NCBI GenBank assembly: GCA_964400105.1 | Contig: CAYNTG010000014.1 | Coordinates: 1-41,365 of the forward strand | Direction of reading: 5' to 3' | DNA length: 41,365 nt | DNA from: CAYNTG01 sp964400105 | Lineage (GTDB): Bacteria; UBP14; UBA6098 | Shown here: positions 31,817 through 39,367 of the stretch, piece after piece | Layout of the letters: every line of letters starts with the position of its first letter | Position numbering within the stretch: the stretch's first letter is position 1 | Translations under genes and position numbers: made by a program | The notes under the pieces: generated by a model | The model's database searches: none | What the model was told of the DNA's origin: nothing | The model's input: the letters and a program-made list of their open reading frames with translations, nothing else

Positions 31817-32239
31817 GTGTCCGTTGATTCACATGGAAATAGGGGTTATTTTTTCGGGCGGAACATCCGCTTTTTGAGACGGGCGGCGGGGCTTTTCGCC
31901 CAGGGGATGGGTTTTTCGCAGAAGGAGCTGGCCATAGCCCTCGACGTGACCCGTCGCAGCGTGATCCTGTGGGAGAGCGGGAATATTCCAAGCCGCAAAA
32001 ACCTTGCGAAGATAGCCGGGTTTTTCGAGGAGCATTTGAAGGCCGGGATCACTACCGACGAGCTTCTGAAAACGGATTTTTCATTGTCCGACGGGCTTTT
32101 GCCGCAATCGGATTTCGAGCGTGAGCTTTCCCCGGAGGGCCGAAGGATCTTCCATTCGCTTTTCCTTTCGACCCGCGGACTAAGCGAAGAGGAGCTCAAG
32201 AACGTTATCGATTATATCGAGTCGATAAAGAACGGTTGA
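31817..32239 (+). CDS. XRE-family transcriptional regulator
   Basis: 140 residues from a GTG at 31817; no clear ribosome site, so the exact start is uncertain. Residues about 15-70 are an XRE/Cro-C1 HTH: IRFLRRAAGLFAQGMGFSQK, ELAIALDVTRRSVILWESGN, IPSRKNLAKIAGFF. Residues about 70-140 form a helical C-terminal part (LSPEGRRIFHSLFLSTRGLS, EEELKNVIDYIESI) that may mediate dimerisation. The stop codon lies inside the -35 element of the SRP RNA promoter. Confidence 0.82.
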   Translation: MSVDSHGNRGYFFGRNIRFLRRAAGLFAQGMGFSQKELAIALDVTRRSVILWESGNIPSRKNLAKIAGFFEEHLKAGITTDELLKTDFSLSDGLLPQSDFERELSPEGRRIFHSLFLSTRGLSEEELKNVIDYIESIKNG

Positions 32240-32264
32240 ATTCGATCCGATATTTGATTATTTT
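32236..32264 (+). promoter_or_regulatory. Promoter of the SRP RNA gene
   Basis: TTGAAT at 32236-32241, a 17-base spacer and TATTTT at 32259-32264. The predicted start point (about 32271-32272) coincides with the first base of the RNA derived independently from the end-pairing. Confidence 0.6.
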
Positions 32265-32271
32265 GATTATA

Positions 32272-32544
32272 GCCGTGCTAAGCGGGGGGCTGGCGGTCCC
32301 CTGAACCCGAAATCCGCCATATGCGGGGCCTAATTCCCGCCCAAGGCTCATCGACGCCGGCAAGGCCCGCACGAACGTCGTTGACGGTTCGATTCTCGCG
32401 CAACGGACGCCTCCTGAACCCCGTCAGATCCGGAAGGAAGCAGCGGTAGGGAAGCGCGATCGTGTGATTCGGGAAACTCGAACTCGAGTCGTTTTGTGCG
32501 ATAAGCCTTGTTTGGTTGCCGAAGTCGAAGGGTGGGTGCACGGC
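32272..32544 (+). ncRNA. ffs: Signal recognition particle RNA, large (Alu-containing) bacterial type
   Basis: About 273 nt. Domain IV is unmistakable: CCGTCAGATCCGGAAGGAAG, then CAGCGGTA (32421-32448), with the GGAA tetraloop at 32432-32435 and the asymmetric loop that binds Ffh. The 5' part (GCCGTGCTAAGCGGGG, GGTCCCCTGAACCCG, AATCCGCCATATGCGGGGCC, TAATTCCCGCCCAAGGCTC) follows the Alu domain of Bacillus-type scRNA. The ends pair: GCCGTGC (32272-32278) with GCACGGC (32538-32544), and TTTT follows at 32547. Gram-negative model bacteria usually have only the short 4.5S form, so the long form is informative about lineage. Confidence 0.95.
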
Positions 32545-32555
32545 GATTTTAAAAT

Positions 32556-33092
32556 ATGCCTGCTAAATCCAACACCGACACACTCGTTTTGGCACTCGTT
32601 TCCGAAGGGCCGATCCATGGATACGACCTTGTAAAGCGCTCTCGAGAAAATAGAATTTCCGATTGGGCGGACATTCCCTCCTCGTCGGTTTATCAATCTT
32701 TGAAGCGACTCGAGAAAAATGGGCATATCAAGGCCAAAGAGGTTCGCATTGGGAAATCGCCGCCGAGGGCGGTCTATCGGATTACGAAGTCAGGCAAAAC
32801 TGCGCTTTCCGCATCGCTCCTTCGACTTTTGACGGAACCGATCGACCTTCGCTCGGATTTCGATATCGCACTTTTGGGCATTGAGCTTTTACCAGAAGAT
32901 AAGGCGCTCAAAGCACTCGAAATCCACAGAGGGCAAACCGAGCGCATCTATTCAGAAATCGAGACGTTTTACGAAGCGAACAAAGCGAAACTCGGTCGCT
33001 CACATAAATTTATCTACAAGAGGCTTATCGAGCAATATCGCTCGCATCTCGAATTTCTCGCCGAAATCGAGTCTATCCTGAGGCAAAAGTAA
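32556..33092 (+). CDS. PadR-family transcriptional regulator
   Basis: 178 residues. Residues about 8-85 are a PadR winged helix: DTLVLALVSEGPIHGYDLVK, IPSSSVYQSLKRLEKNGHIK, and PRAVYRITKSGKTAL for the wing. Residues about 95-178 are the helical dimerisation domain (HRGQTERIYSEIETFYEANK, HLEFLAEIESI). The ATG is only 11 bases after the SRP RNA 3' end and has no Shine-Dalgarno sequence, so it may be read from SRP RNA read-through transcripts or a promoter hidden in the RNA gene. No target operon is evident next to it. It converges on the NYN gene with 16 bases between the stops. Confidence 0.88.
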   Translation: MPAKSNTDTLVLALVSEGPIHGYDLVKRSRENRISDWADIPSSSVYQSLKRLEKNGHIKAKEVRIGKSPPRAVYRITKSGKTALSASLLRLLTEPIDLRSDFDIALLGIELLPEDKALKALEIHRGQTERIYSEIETFYEANKAKLGRSHKFIYKRLIEQYRSHLEFLAEIESILRQK

Positions 33093-33108
33093 AAAACCAT
33101 CCACGAAT

Positions 33109-33720
33109 TTATTCGTCGGAACTGGAATCTGAATATTCCTGCTCGACATCCTGCGGGTTACGGCTTTCCACGCCGTCGCGCACGAATGAACTTGTCGAAG
33201 AGGCAAAAAGGCTATCCTTCAAAAGCTCGTAGTCCAACCGGATAAATTTATCGCAAACATGTTTGAGATGAATCGAAGACTCATCCGAGAAAAAAATGTT
33301 TATCACGTTGCGTCCCATGTCCTTTACAGCTTCGACTGCGGGGGCGTAATCTCCATCGCCGGATACGATAATGGCCACGTCGTAAAGGTTATTCGCCCCG
33401 AACCTCACGAGATCTATCGCCAGCCGGACATCGACGCCCTTCTCGACTAATTCGTCGCCACGCTTCTCGATTCGCCCGGGCATAATCTGCATGAATGGAA
33501 CCTCATAGAGGTATGTCAGGAATTTCTGTTGGTTGTTAAACAGAAATTCATCGTCGTCTTTGCGGAAAAGGGCGGTATAGAAATAGGCCCGCACCATATC
33601 GTAATCCCGCGTTATCGAACGAATGAATTTACTGTAGTTGAGATTGTAGTTTCCAACGTTCTTTTTGAGGCCAAAATAGAGGTTGTTGCCGTCGATGAAA
33701 ACCATCGCGCGCTTTGACAT
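33109..33720 (-). CDS. NYN-domain (LabA/DUF88-like) putative RNase
   Basis: 203 residues from the ATG at 33720, preceded by GGAAGGA. An upstream in-frame extension runs through the terminator and into gcvPB and is rejected. Residues about 1-160 are a NYN/PIN-like domain with acidic active-site positions in AMVFIDGNNLYFGL, KGVDVRLAIDLV and IIVSGDGDYAPAVEAVK, then GRNVINIFFS. The C-terminal 40 residues are Ser/Asp/Glu-rich (EQEYSDSSSDE). NYN proteins are thought to cleave RNA. It is cut off from gcvPB by a strong terminator. The substrate is unknown. Confidence 0.88.
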   Translation of the reverse strand: MSKRAMVFIDGNNLYFGLKKNVGNYNLNYSKFIRSITRDYDMVRAYFYTALFRKDDDEFLFNNQQKFLTYLYEVPFMQIMPGRIEKRGDELVEKGVDVRLAIDLVRFGANNLYDVAIIVSGDGDYAPAVEAVKDMGRNVINIFFSDESSIHLKHVCDKFIRLDYELLKDSLFASSTSSFVRDGVESRNPQDVEQEYSDSSSDE

Positions 33721-33751
33721 AATAGATCCTTCCCAAAAAAATGAATAAAAT

Positions 33752-33777
33752 AGTGGGTCCGAATGAACGGACCCACT
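33752..33777 (-). terminator. Rho-independent terminator of the gcv operon
   Basis: AGTGGGTCCG (33752-33761) and CGGACCCACT (33768-33777) form a perfect 10-bp stem with a 6-base loop, 11 bases after the gcvPB stop. On the minus strand it is followed by ATTTTATTCATTTTTTT, a good T-run. Confidence 0.85.
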
Positions 33778-33787
33778 TGTATAATAT

Positions 33788-35257
33788 CTATAAATCCTCC
33801 GGAATCGGCCATCGAAGAACCATCGCCTTTGCCGCCTTGCCCTCGTTGAGGCGACCGATCGGCGTCTTTGTCGGTGCGGCGTGAAGGACATCCGGTTTCT
33901 CGCGAGCCTCGCGGGCGATCTCGATCATCGCATCGGCGAAATCGTCCAAAGTCGATTTGCTCTCCGTCTCCGTCGGCTCGATCATAAGGGCATCGTGGAC
34001 GATAAGCGGGAAAGACATCGTAGGCGCATGAAAGCCGTGATCCAGAAGTCGCTTGGCTACATCGATATTCTTGATTCCGTAATCCTTGAGGTTCGAGCTG
34101 TCGATGACGAATTCGTGCATCGGCGTGCCCGTATATTTCAATGAATAATGTTCCCTGAGCCTTGAAAGCAGGTAGTTCGAGTTCAACACCGCCCACTCGC
34201 TAACCTCGCGCACGCCCTCCGCACCGAGCATCCGAAGATACGCCCACGCCTTGACCATCACGAGGAAATTGCCGTAGAAACCGAGCACCTTTCCGATGGA
34301 ATCGGGACGGTCAAAATCGAGGAACGCCTCACCGTCGGCGGCACGGCGAACAACCGGTGTCGGGAGGAACGGTTCGAGGTGATCAGCTACGCTAAGAGGC
34401 CCGCTTCCAGGGCCGCCGCCGCCGTGCGGCGTGCTGAATGTCTTATGCAGGTTGAAATGCGTAACGTCGAACCCGATATCCCCCGGGCGAACGATCCCCA
34501 TGAGCGCGTTGAGGTTAGCTCCATCCATATAGACCTGCGCGCCGACATCGTGGGCCATCTTAGCGACCTTCTCGATCTCCATCTCGAATATTCCAAGCGT
34601 ATTCGGATTGGTGATCATCAGCGCCGCAGTCTCCTCGGAAAGCACCTTTCCGAGCGCCTCGATGTCGATGAGTCCGCTCTGAAGGCTCTCGACCTGAATC
34701 GGTTCGTATCCGGCGAGAACGATGCTCGCCGGGTTCGTGCCGTGTGCGCTGTCTGGGAGAATAACGTTCTTGCGCACGCTTCCGTGCTTTTCGTGGAACG
34801 CCCGGATAACCAGCAAGCCGGTAAGCTCGCCGTGCGCTCCCGCCGCAGGCTGCATTGTAATATGGTTGTGCCCTGAGATCTCGCAGAGCATCTCGCCGAG
34901 CTGCGCCATAAGCTCTATTGCGCCTTCGGCAAGTTCTGGCTCCGTCATCGGATGAACCTGCGCAAATCCGGCCATCGAAGCGATATCCTCGTTCACCTTG
35001 GGATTATACTTCATCGTGCAGCTTCCGAGCGGATAGAATCCCTTTTCTACATGGTGATTGAGCGCCGCGAGCCGCGAAAAATGGCGCATGACCTGAACCT
35101 CGCTCAGTTCCGGTAGGCCGATTTTGCCATTGCGAAGAAGCTTCTCCGGTATTTTTGATCGATCCGCCGGCGGCACATCGGAATTCGGCAGGCTCGCGCC
35201 GATAAGGCCGGGGCGGGAAATCTCGAAAACGGTTTTTTCTATAATCCTATTGGACAT
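33788..35257 (-). CDS. gcvPB: Glycine dehydrogenase (decarboxylating) subunit 2
   Basis: 489 residues. C-terminal half of P-protein, the PLP enzyme that decarboxylates glycine and loads aminomethyl onto lipoyl-GcvH. Landmarks: FYPLGSCTMKYNPKVNE, TMQPAAGAHGELTGLLVIRA, DSAHGTNPAS, VYMDGANLNALMG, and NLHKTFSTPHGGGGPG with the PLP lysine (Lys272). Length is normal for the split form. The start codon follows directly after the stop of a transglutaminase-like gene, and the partner subunit gcvPA is 4.1 kb upstream, beyond two such genes. The operon ends at the terminator at 33752. No gcvT or lpd is in the window. Confidence 0.96.
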   Translation of the reverse strand: MSNRIIEKTVFEISRPGLIGASLPNSDVPPADRSKIPEKLLRNGKIGLPELSEVQVMRHFSRLAALNHHVEKGFYPLGSCTMKYNPKVNEDIASMAGFAQVHPMTEPELAEGAIELMAQLGEMLCEISGHNHITMQPAAGAHGELTGLLVIRAFHEKHGSVRKNVILPDSAHGTNPASIVLAGYEPIQVESLQSGLIDIEALGKVLSEETAALMITNPNTLGIFEMEIEKVAKMAHDVGAQVYMDGANLNALMGIVRPGDIGFDVTHFNLHKTFSTPHGGGGPGSGPLSVADHLEPFLPTPVVRRAADGEAFLDFDRPDSIGKVLGFYGNFLVMVKAWAYLRMLGAEGVREVSEWAVLNSNYLLSRLREHYSLKYTGTPMHEFVIDSSNLKDYGIKNIDVAKRLLDHGFHAPTMSFPLIVHDALMIEPTETESKSTLDDFADAMIEIAREAREKPDVLHAAPTKTPIGRLNEGKAAKAMVLRWPIPEDL

Positions 35258-37231
35258 TTATTCACCTTCTTCTATTTCTTCCGGCAGTTCCGCAGGTTTT
35301 CTTTCGAGAAGAACCATCCGGTTCTTGGGGGCCATATATGAGCGGATCAAATCCCTCGCTTCGATGTATTCGGAGGACTCGATCCATGTCTTTTCGATAG
35401 AAAGGGATACGTTGTATTCGACCTCGTTGTCGCCTATTGCCGAGGAAACGCTCATCTCGCCGATGCTGTTCTTGAAGCTCGTCGGCTCGCTCGCCCAAAC
35501 GATCATATATTCATCCGGGACTCGAAGCGTGAACGAGTAGTTCTCCTTGAACGGAGTCCTGAGGACGAGCGGCTCCTCGCGCTCGTCGAGGTTGGTCGGG
35601 ACGGTCGATCCGGCGAAATCGAGCGGATTTCCGGGGAAATTGAAAATCATCATATCATCCTGTATAAACGCGAAATCCTTCGACACGAATTCGGCGGACA
35701 TCGTCGGTTTGATATTCAGGTCCTCCAGAGCCGAGAATGAGAAAGATGTATCTCCGGCCAACTCGCCGCCACCGATGTTCGAGACCACGGACTCGACCCG
35801 CTGGCGACGCCTTTTCTGTTTGACGTCGCGGAACTCGTTGCGCAACCTGCGCTCGTAATCCCCCCTGAATAGTATCTGCATCGTGCCAGAAATACCGCCC
35901 TCGGCATCGAGCGCGATCTCGTAGTTCTGATCCATTCCATTCTTCTCCGGGCCGATATTTGGAAGCTCGACAAGCTCGCCCTTCCCGACCGAGATCATAA
36001 GCGCTTTTTCGCCGTCGTATCCCGGAAATCTTCCCGGCGCGGTGAAATCGTCCTCGGTCCAGAGCCAAACACGCTCGCCGGTTTGCATATCGATCTCGAC
36101 CGCCATCCGCATAAACTGCGCCACCGCAGGAACCTCCTCCAGAACGCGTGAATCGCGCGGGGGCAAAAGGACCAGATTCGGATTGAATCCGGCGGCACGA
36201 AGCATCGACACCAAAAGGACGCTTCGGTCGCGCGAATCGCCATAGCTGTTCTTGAGAACCACGGCTGCGGAATTCGGTATATAACCGGCGTCACCGAGGT
36301 CGATATCGATCATCCGAATGTTGCGCGCCACCCATGAAGTCAGGCTATCGATCTTTGCCCTTCCATCGAGTTTTCCGGCGATCTTCTCGACGAGATTGGA
36401 AACCTTCTCATCGGGCATGGACTTCGGGAAGAACTGAGCCTGAACCATATCTGCGGCGAGGGTCCAGCTCTTCGTGACGGAATAGAACACGCATGGCAGA
36501 AGGTCGCGCCCCAAAGGCCCTCTCTCCTCGGGGACGAAGCCGTCCCAATCGGAAATCGTCCATATATACCGGTTCCCCTGAACAGTCGGCGCGGGTGCTC
36601 CGTTAGCCGATCTATAGACCAGTTCGCGATCCATCGGCACCTCGATAACGAGGCGATAGCTTACCACCGGATCGCTTTTTGCGAGGAACTCGATCCCGCC
36701 GAACGGCTTTTTCGGCCGATCGACGGACTCGATCTTCCCGGCGATATCGACTATCGAGCTATCGACGACGCCCGGAATAGTCACTACGCGCTGCTTTAGG
36801 TCGGAATAGATGCCCGCATTCGACAGGCCCGGAGCGGTTATGTCGTTGATCTGCAAGCTGTCCGAGACCTGCGCCGCGAACGTGGAATCCTCGCCGATGG
36901 TCAAACTCCTCGCGCGGGAGATGTTCACCTTTTCATAGGAGGAATCGTAGAGGTATTTGACGTTTGAAAGCTCCTTCTTGCCCATAAAAGTCAGCACCCG
37001 ATAGATGTCGTGCCATTCGACCGTGTATCCGCCATCCGAATCGAGCTTGATAATCTTTTCGCCGAAAAGGAGCACCTTCTTGGCATCGGGAAAATCGTCT
37101 TTGTTCGGTGAATTTATTGCCACATCGAGCGTTTTCGCATCGATAACCGTGTCGCCGGGCGATGGCACCGAAAAGGCAACGTTGGCATAAATCATCGCTA
37201 ATAGACCGAAAATAAAGAGTCTGCGCAACAT
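35258..37231 (-). CDS. Exported DUF3857/transglutaminase-like protein lacking the catalytic triad
   Basis: 657 residues with a signal peptide (MLRRLFIFGLLAMIYANVAF). The N-terminal half is a DUF3857-type beta domain (YTVEWHDIYRVLTFMGKKEL, GLSNAGIYSDLKQRVVTIPG). The transglutaminase core starts at about 280 (DSLTSWVARNIRMIDIDLGD). By alignment with its upstream neighbour the Cys is Ser333 (YGDSRDRSVLLVSMLRAAGF), the His is Arg375 (QFMRMAVEID) and the Asp is Trp391 (GERVWLWTEDD). All three catalytic residues are therefore replaced, although the fold-forming residues remain. The ATG overlaps the upstream TAA by one base (TAATG) and the stop abuts gcvPB, so all three are translationally coupled. 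Probably a binding or partner protein rather than an enzyme. Confidence 0.88.
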   Translation of the reverse strand: MLRRLFIFGLLAMIYANVAFSVPSPGDTVIDAKTLDVAINSPNKDDFPDAKKVLLFGEKIIKLDSDGGYTVEWHDIYRVLTFMGKKELSNVKYLYDSSYEKVNISRARSLTIGEDSTFAAQVSDSLQINDITAPGLSNAGIYSDLKQRVVTIPGVVDSSIVDIAGKIESVDRPKKPFGGIEFLAKSDPVVSYRLVIEVPMDRELVYRSANGAPAPTVQGNRYIWTISDWDGFVPEERGPLGRDLLPCVFYSVTKSWTLAADMVQAQFFPKSMPDEKVSNLVEKIAGKLDGRAKIDSLTSWVARNIRMIDIDLGDAGYIPNSAAVVLKNSYGDSRDRSVLLVSMLRAAGFNPNLVLLPPRDSRVLEEVPAVAQFMRMAVEIDMQTGERVWLWTEDDFTAPGRFPGYDGEKALMISVGKGELVELPNIGPEKNGMDQNYEIALDAEGGISGTMQILFRGDYERRLRNEFRDVKQKRRRQRVESVVSNIGGGELAGDTSFSFSALEDLNIKPTMSAEFVSKDFAFIQDDMMIFNFPGNPLDFAGSTVPTNLDEREEPLVLRTPFKENYSFTLRVPDEYMIVWASEPTSFKNSIGEMSVSSAIGDNEVEYNVSLSIEKTWIESSEYIEARDLIRSYMAPKNRMVLLERKPAELPEEIEEGE

Positions 37232-39246
37232 TATGCACCTCCTTCTTCAGTGAGGATTATCATCCCTTGACCGGCACTCTCCGATTTCTTGATCGTCTTC
37301 CTATAATCCTGATATTCCTCTGCGGGAATCTGTGGCTTCTTGACCATGAAAGACGATTTATAGATAACCCCGTTTTCTTCGAGTCCGTAGTCCATCGAGA
37401 ACGATGCCGCCTCGTTTTCTATCATGATTGTCTCCGGCAACGATTTCGACGAGTAACCGCCCGGAAGCGCGATCCTCTCGGCATATTCGCTTCCGACGGT
37501 GAACTGGATGTTGAGCGGATAAGTGCGCTCGGAGAGGCTGGTAGTCTGGCCGAGGATGAGGCCCATAATATCGAACGCCCCGGTCGCGACCGGCGATTTC
37601 ACCAATAGATAATCCCCTGCGACGATGGCGTAATCCGGTATCTCATAGTCTATCTCTATCACTACCGGCTCCCAAAGCTCCTCGATAGGCGTCGGCGTGA
37701 CCACGAAATTCGTGATTATCGCCGACGGATGGACCTGCTGCTTGAGCATCTGTGTCCAGAATCGGCGCTGCTGCGTGGTCTCCATCTGCTGGAAGATGAT
37801 CCGCAGAATCTCGTCGTAAATCCCCTTGCCCGTTATCGAAACATGGCTTATGTATCTCCCGTCCGGTTCGATCCGGCTTTCGGCCACGATATTTCCGCTC
37901 TGTGTTTTCGGAGAAAGAATCGGATGGTAAAAGAGATCGTTGCCAACTTCGTTGCAAATAAGGGAGGCCTTTTCCATATGATATGCGGGCATCATGTCCG
38001 CACAGACCGCATCTGTCGGGTCCATCCATATCTCGTTGCCCGCGCGGTCATATGCCACGACTATCATGTGGTTGAACTGGTTCGCGGCGACCTCTTTATA
38101 GACATGCTGCATGGGGTTCGAGAGCGCGACATAGGCCTCGAAACCGGCCTCGTCGAGCATCACGGCGAGCAGGGCGGATTTGTCCTTGCAAACGCCGCAC
38201 TGCGCCTCGAATGTCTCGCGAACGTCGTGTGGCGTGATCCCCTCCTTCTCACCGAGCGAAAGCCCGATATAACGGATCTTTTGCGCGACGTAAAAAACGA
38301 TAGCTTTTATACTGTCGATATCGCTCTCGGCGTCCTTCATAAGGTCGGCGACGGTCTCGCGGATAGCGTCGTCGGCGACCATGTTAGGCTTGGAGTTATC
38401 ATAGACCCTGCGGGAATATTCCTGCCACGTCGTGTTCGAGGCGAGGACCTTTGTGAGAAATTCACCCATATTGGGCATCGCATCCTCGGAGACGAGCACC
38501 GGGAAATCCTCTCCCCACCAATGATAAACGCGAAGCGAATCATCGAAGGTCTCTTCGGAAAAATTAACCTTGCCCTCCGGGTCGTTGAACACCTTCCATG
38601 TCATCTCCTCCGATACCGGCACGACGAGTTTCGTCTCGGAATTGATCACCGGATCGGTTCCCTGGAATCCGAAGCTGAAATCCATCTGTCCCTCGATCAT
38701 CGGCTGGATGGTCTCGATGCGAATCGAGAACTCGATTCCGCAACCAACCTCCAGCTCCGGCATGTGGATGACCTTCTGGCGAAGATTCGACCAATAGATA
38801 TCCATCCCAGAAAACCCTTCCATCGTTTCGTCGGATATCGAGGAGTCGGAGACGGTTACCACCGACGAATCGGGATAGATCACGCGGATATAAACGATAT
38901 CTAGCGTCATCTGCTGTGTGTCGTAGCCGATTGGAATCGTGCCGTAATCCTTGGTCGATTTCATCGTGAGCAGCTTGACGAGGCTATATGACGCCGAAAC
39001 CTGATTGCCGTCCGGGTAAAAAAATGTCGAATCGGAATCGTAGATCGAAACCGTGTGGGCATTTGGCCAATCGTTGCGAGTTCCGGCGTCCTCGAGCATC
39101 TGCATTACTCCATCGGGGGCGCGGTCGATAGTCTTAGGCGACCATCGATCTATAACAAATCCACTCGAACCGCCGCAACCGCCGAAAACAGCGATCGATG
39201 CAACGGCAAAAGCCGATAATAGAATTATCATGGCGATTTTTTTCAA
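37231..39246 (-). CDS. Transglutaminase-like lipoprotein (DUF3857 + transglutaminase core)
   Basis: 671 residues. TTG start at 39246 with AAGGAGG about 4-5 bases upstream. Signal peptide with FGGC lipobox (Cys24). Residues about 60-280 are a DUF3857-like beta domain (DGNQVSASYSLVKLLTMKST). Residues about 300-420 form a transglutaminase/papain-like core with an apparently complete triad: Cys353 in CGVCKDKSALLAVMLDEAGF, His393 in FNHMIVVAYD and Asp409 in EIWMDPTD. The C-terminal 240 residues are beta-rich (YPLNIQFTVGSEYAERIALP). In such families the core may be a peptidase or crosslinking enzyme acting in the periplasm. It follows gcvPA by 121 bases that contain a palindromic repeat, and overlaps the triad-less paralogue by one base. 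Confidence 0.9.
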   Translation of the reverse strand: MKKIAMIILLSAFAVASIAVFGGCGGSSGFVIDRWSPKTIDRAPDGVMQMLEDAGTRNDWPNAHTVSIYDSDSTFFYPDGNQVSASYSLVKLLTMKSTKDYGTIPIGYDTQQMTLDIVYIRVIYPDSSVVTVSDSSISDETMEGFSGMDIYWSNLRQKVIHMPELEVGCGIEFSIRIETIQPMIEGQMDFSFGFQGTDPVINSETKLVVPVSEEMTWKVFNDPEGKVNFSEETFDDSLRVYHWWGEDFPVLVSEDAMPNMGEFLTKVLASNTTWQEYSRRVYDNSKPNMVADDAIRETVADLMKDAESDIDSIKAIVFYVAQKIRYIGLSLGEKEGITPHDVRETFEAQCGVCKDKSALLAVMLDEAGFEAYVALSNPMQHVYKEVAANQFNHMIVVAYDRAGNEIWMDPTDAVCADMMPAYHMEKASLICNEVGNDLFYHPILSPKTQSGNIVAESRIEPDGRYISHVSITGKGIYDEILRIIFQQMETTQQRRFWTQMLKQQVHPSAIITNFVVTPTPIEELWEPVVIEIDYEIPDYAIVAGDYLLVKSPVATGAFDIMGLILGQTTSLSERTYPLNIQFTVGSEYAERIALPGGYSSKSLPETIMIENEAASFSMDYGLEENGVIYKSSFMVKKPQIPAEEYQDYRKTIKKSESAGQGMIILTEEGGA

Positions 39247-39273
39247 AGCGCCTCCTTAAAATTAGATTATTCT

Positions 39274-39314
39274 GTCATTGCGAGCACCGGTTTATCTCGG
39301 CGTGGCAATCTCAT
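39274..39314. repeat. Palindromic interspersed repeat between gcvPA and the transglutaminase gene
   Basis: GTCATTGCGAGCACCGG...CTCGGCGTGGCAATCTCAT. This is the familiar GTCATTGCGAG...GGCAATCTC intergenic palindrome found in many unrelated bacteria: ATTGC pairs with GCAAT around a variable centre. It sits in the only real gap of the gcv operon and may mark the insertion point or affect mRNA stability. Confidence 0.75.
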
Positions 39315-39367
39315 CTTGTTGAACGATATTTGCTTATTCGTTTCCGAATTTTTTAAAAAAACAATCT

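Noticed and set aside
32278..32541. Open frame antisense to the SRP RNA
   Set aside because: It is explained by the structured RNA gene on the plus strand.
33721..33891. 57-residue N-terminal extension of the NYN protein
   Set aside because: It would translate through the gcv terminator and the end of gcvPB; the ATG at 33720 has a good ribosome site.
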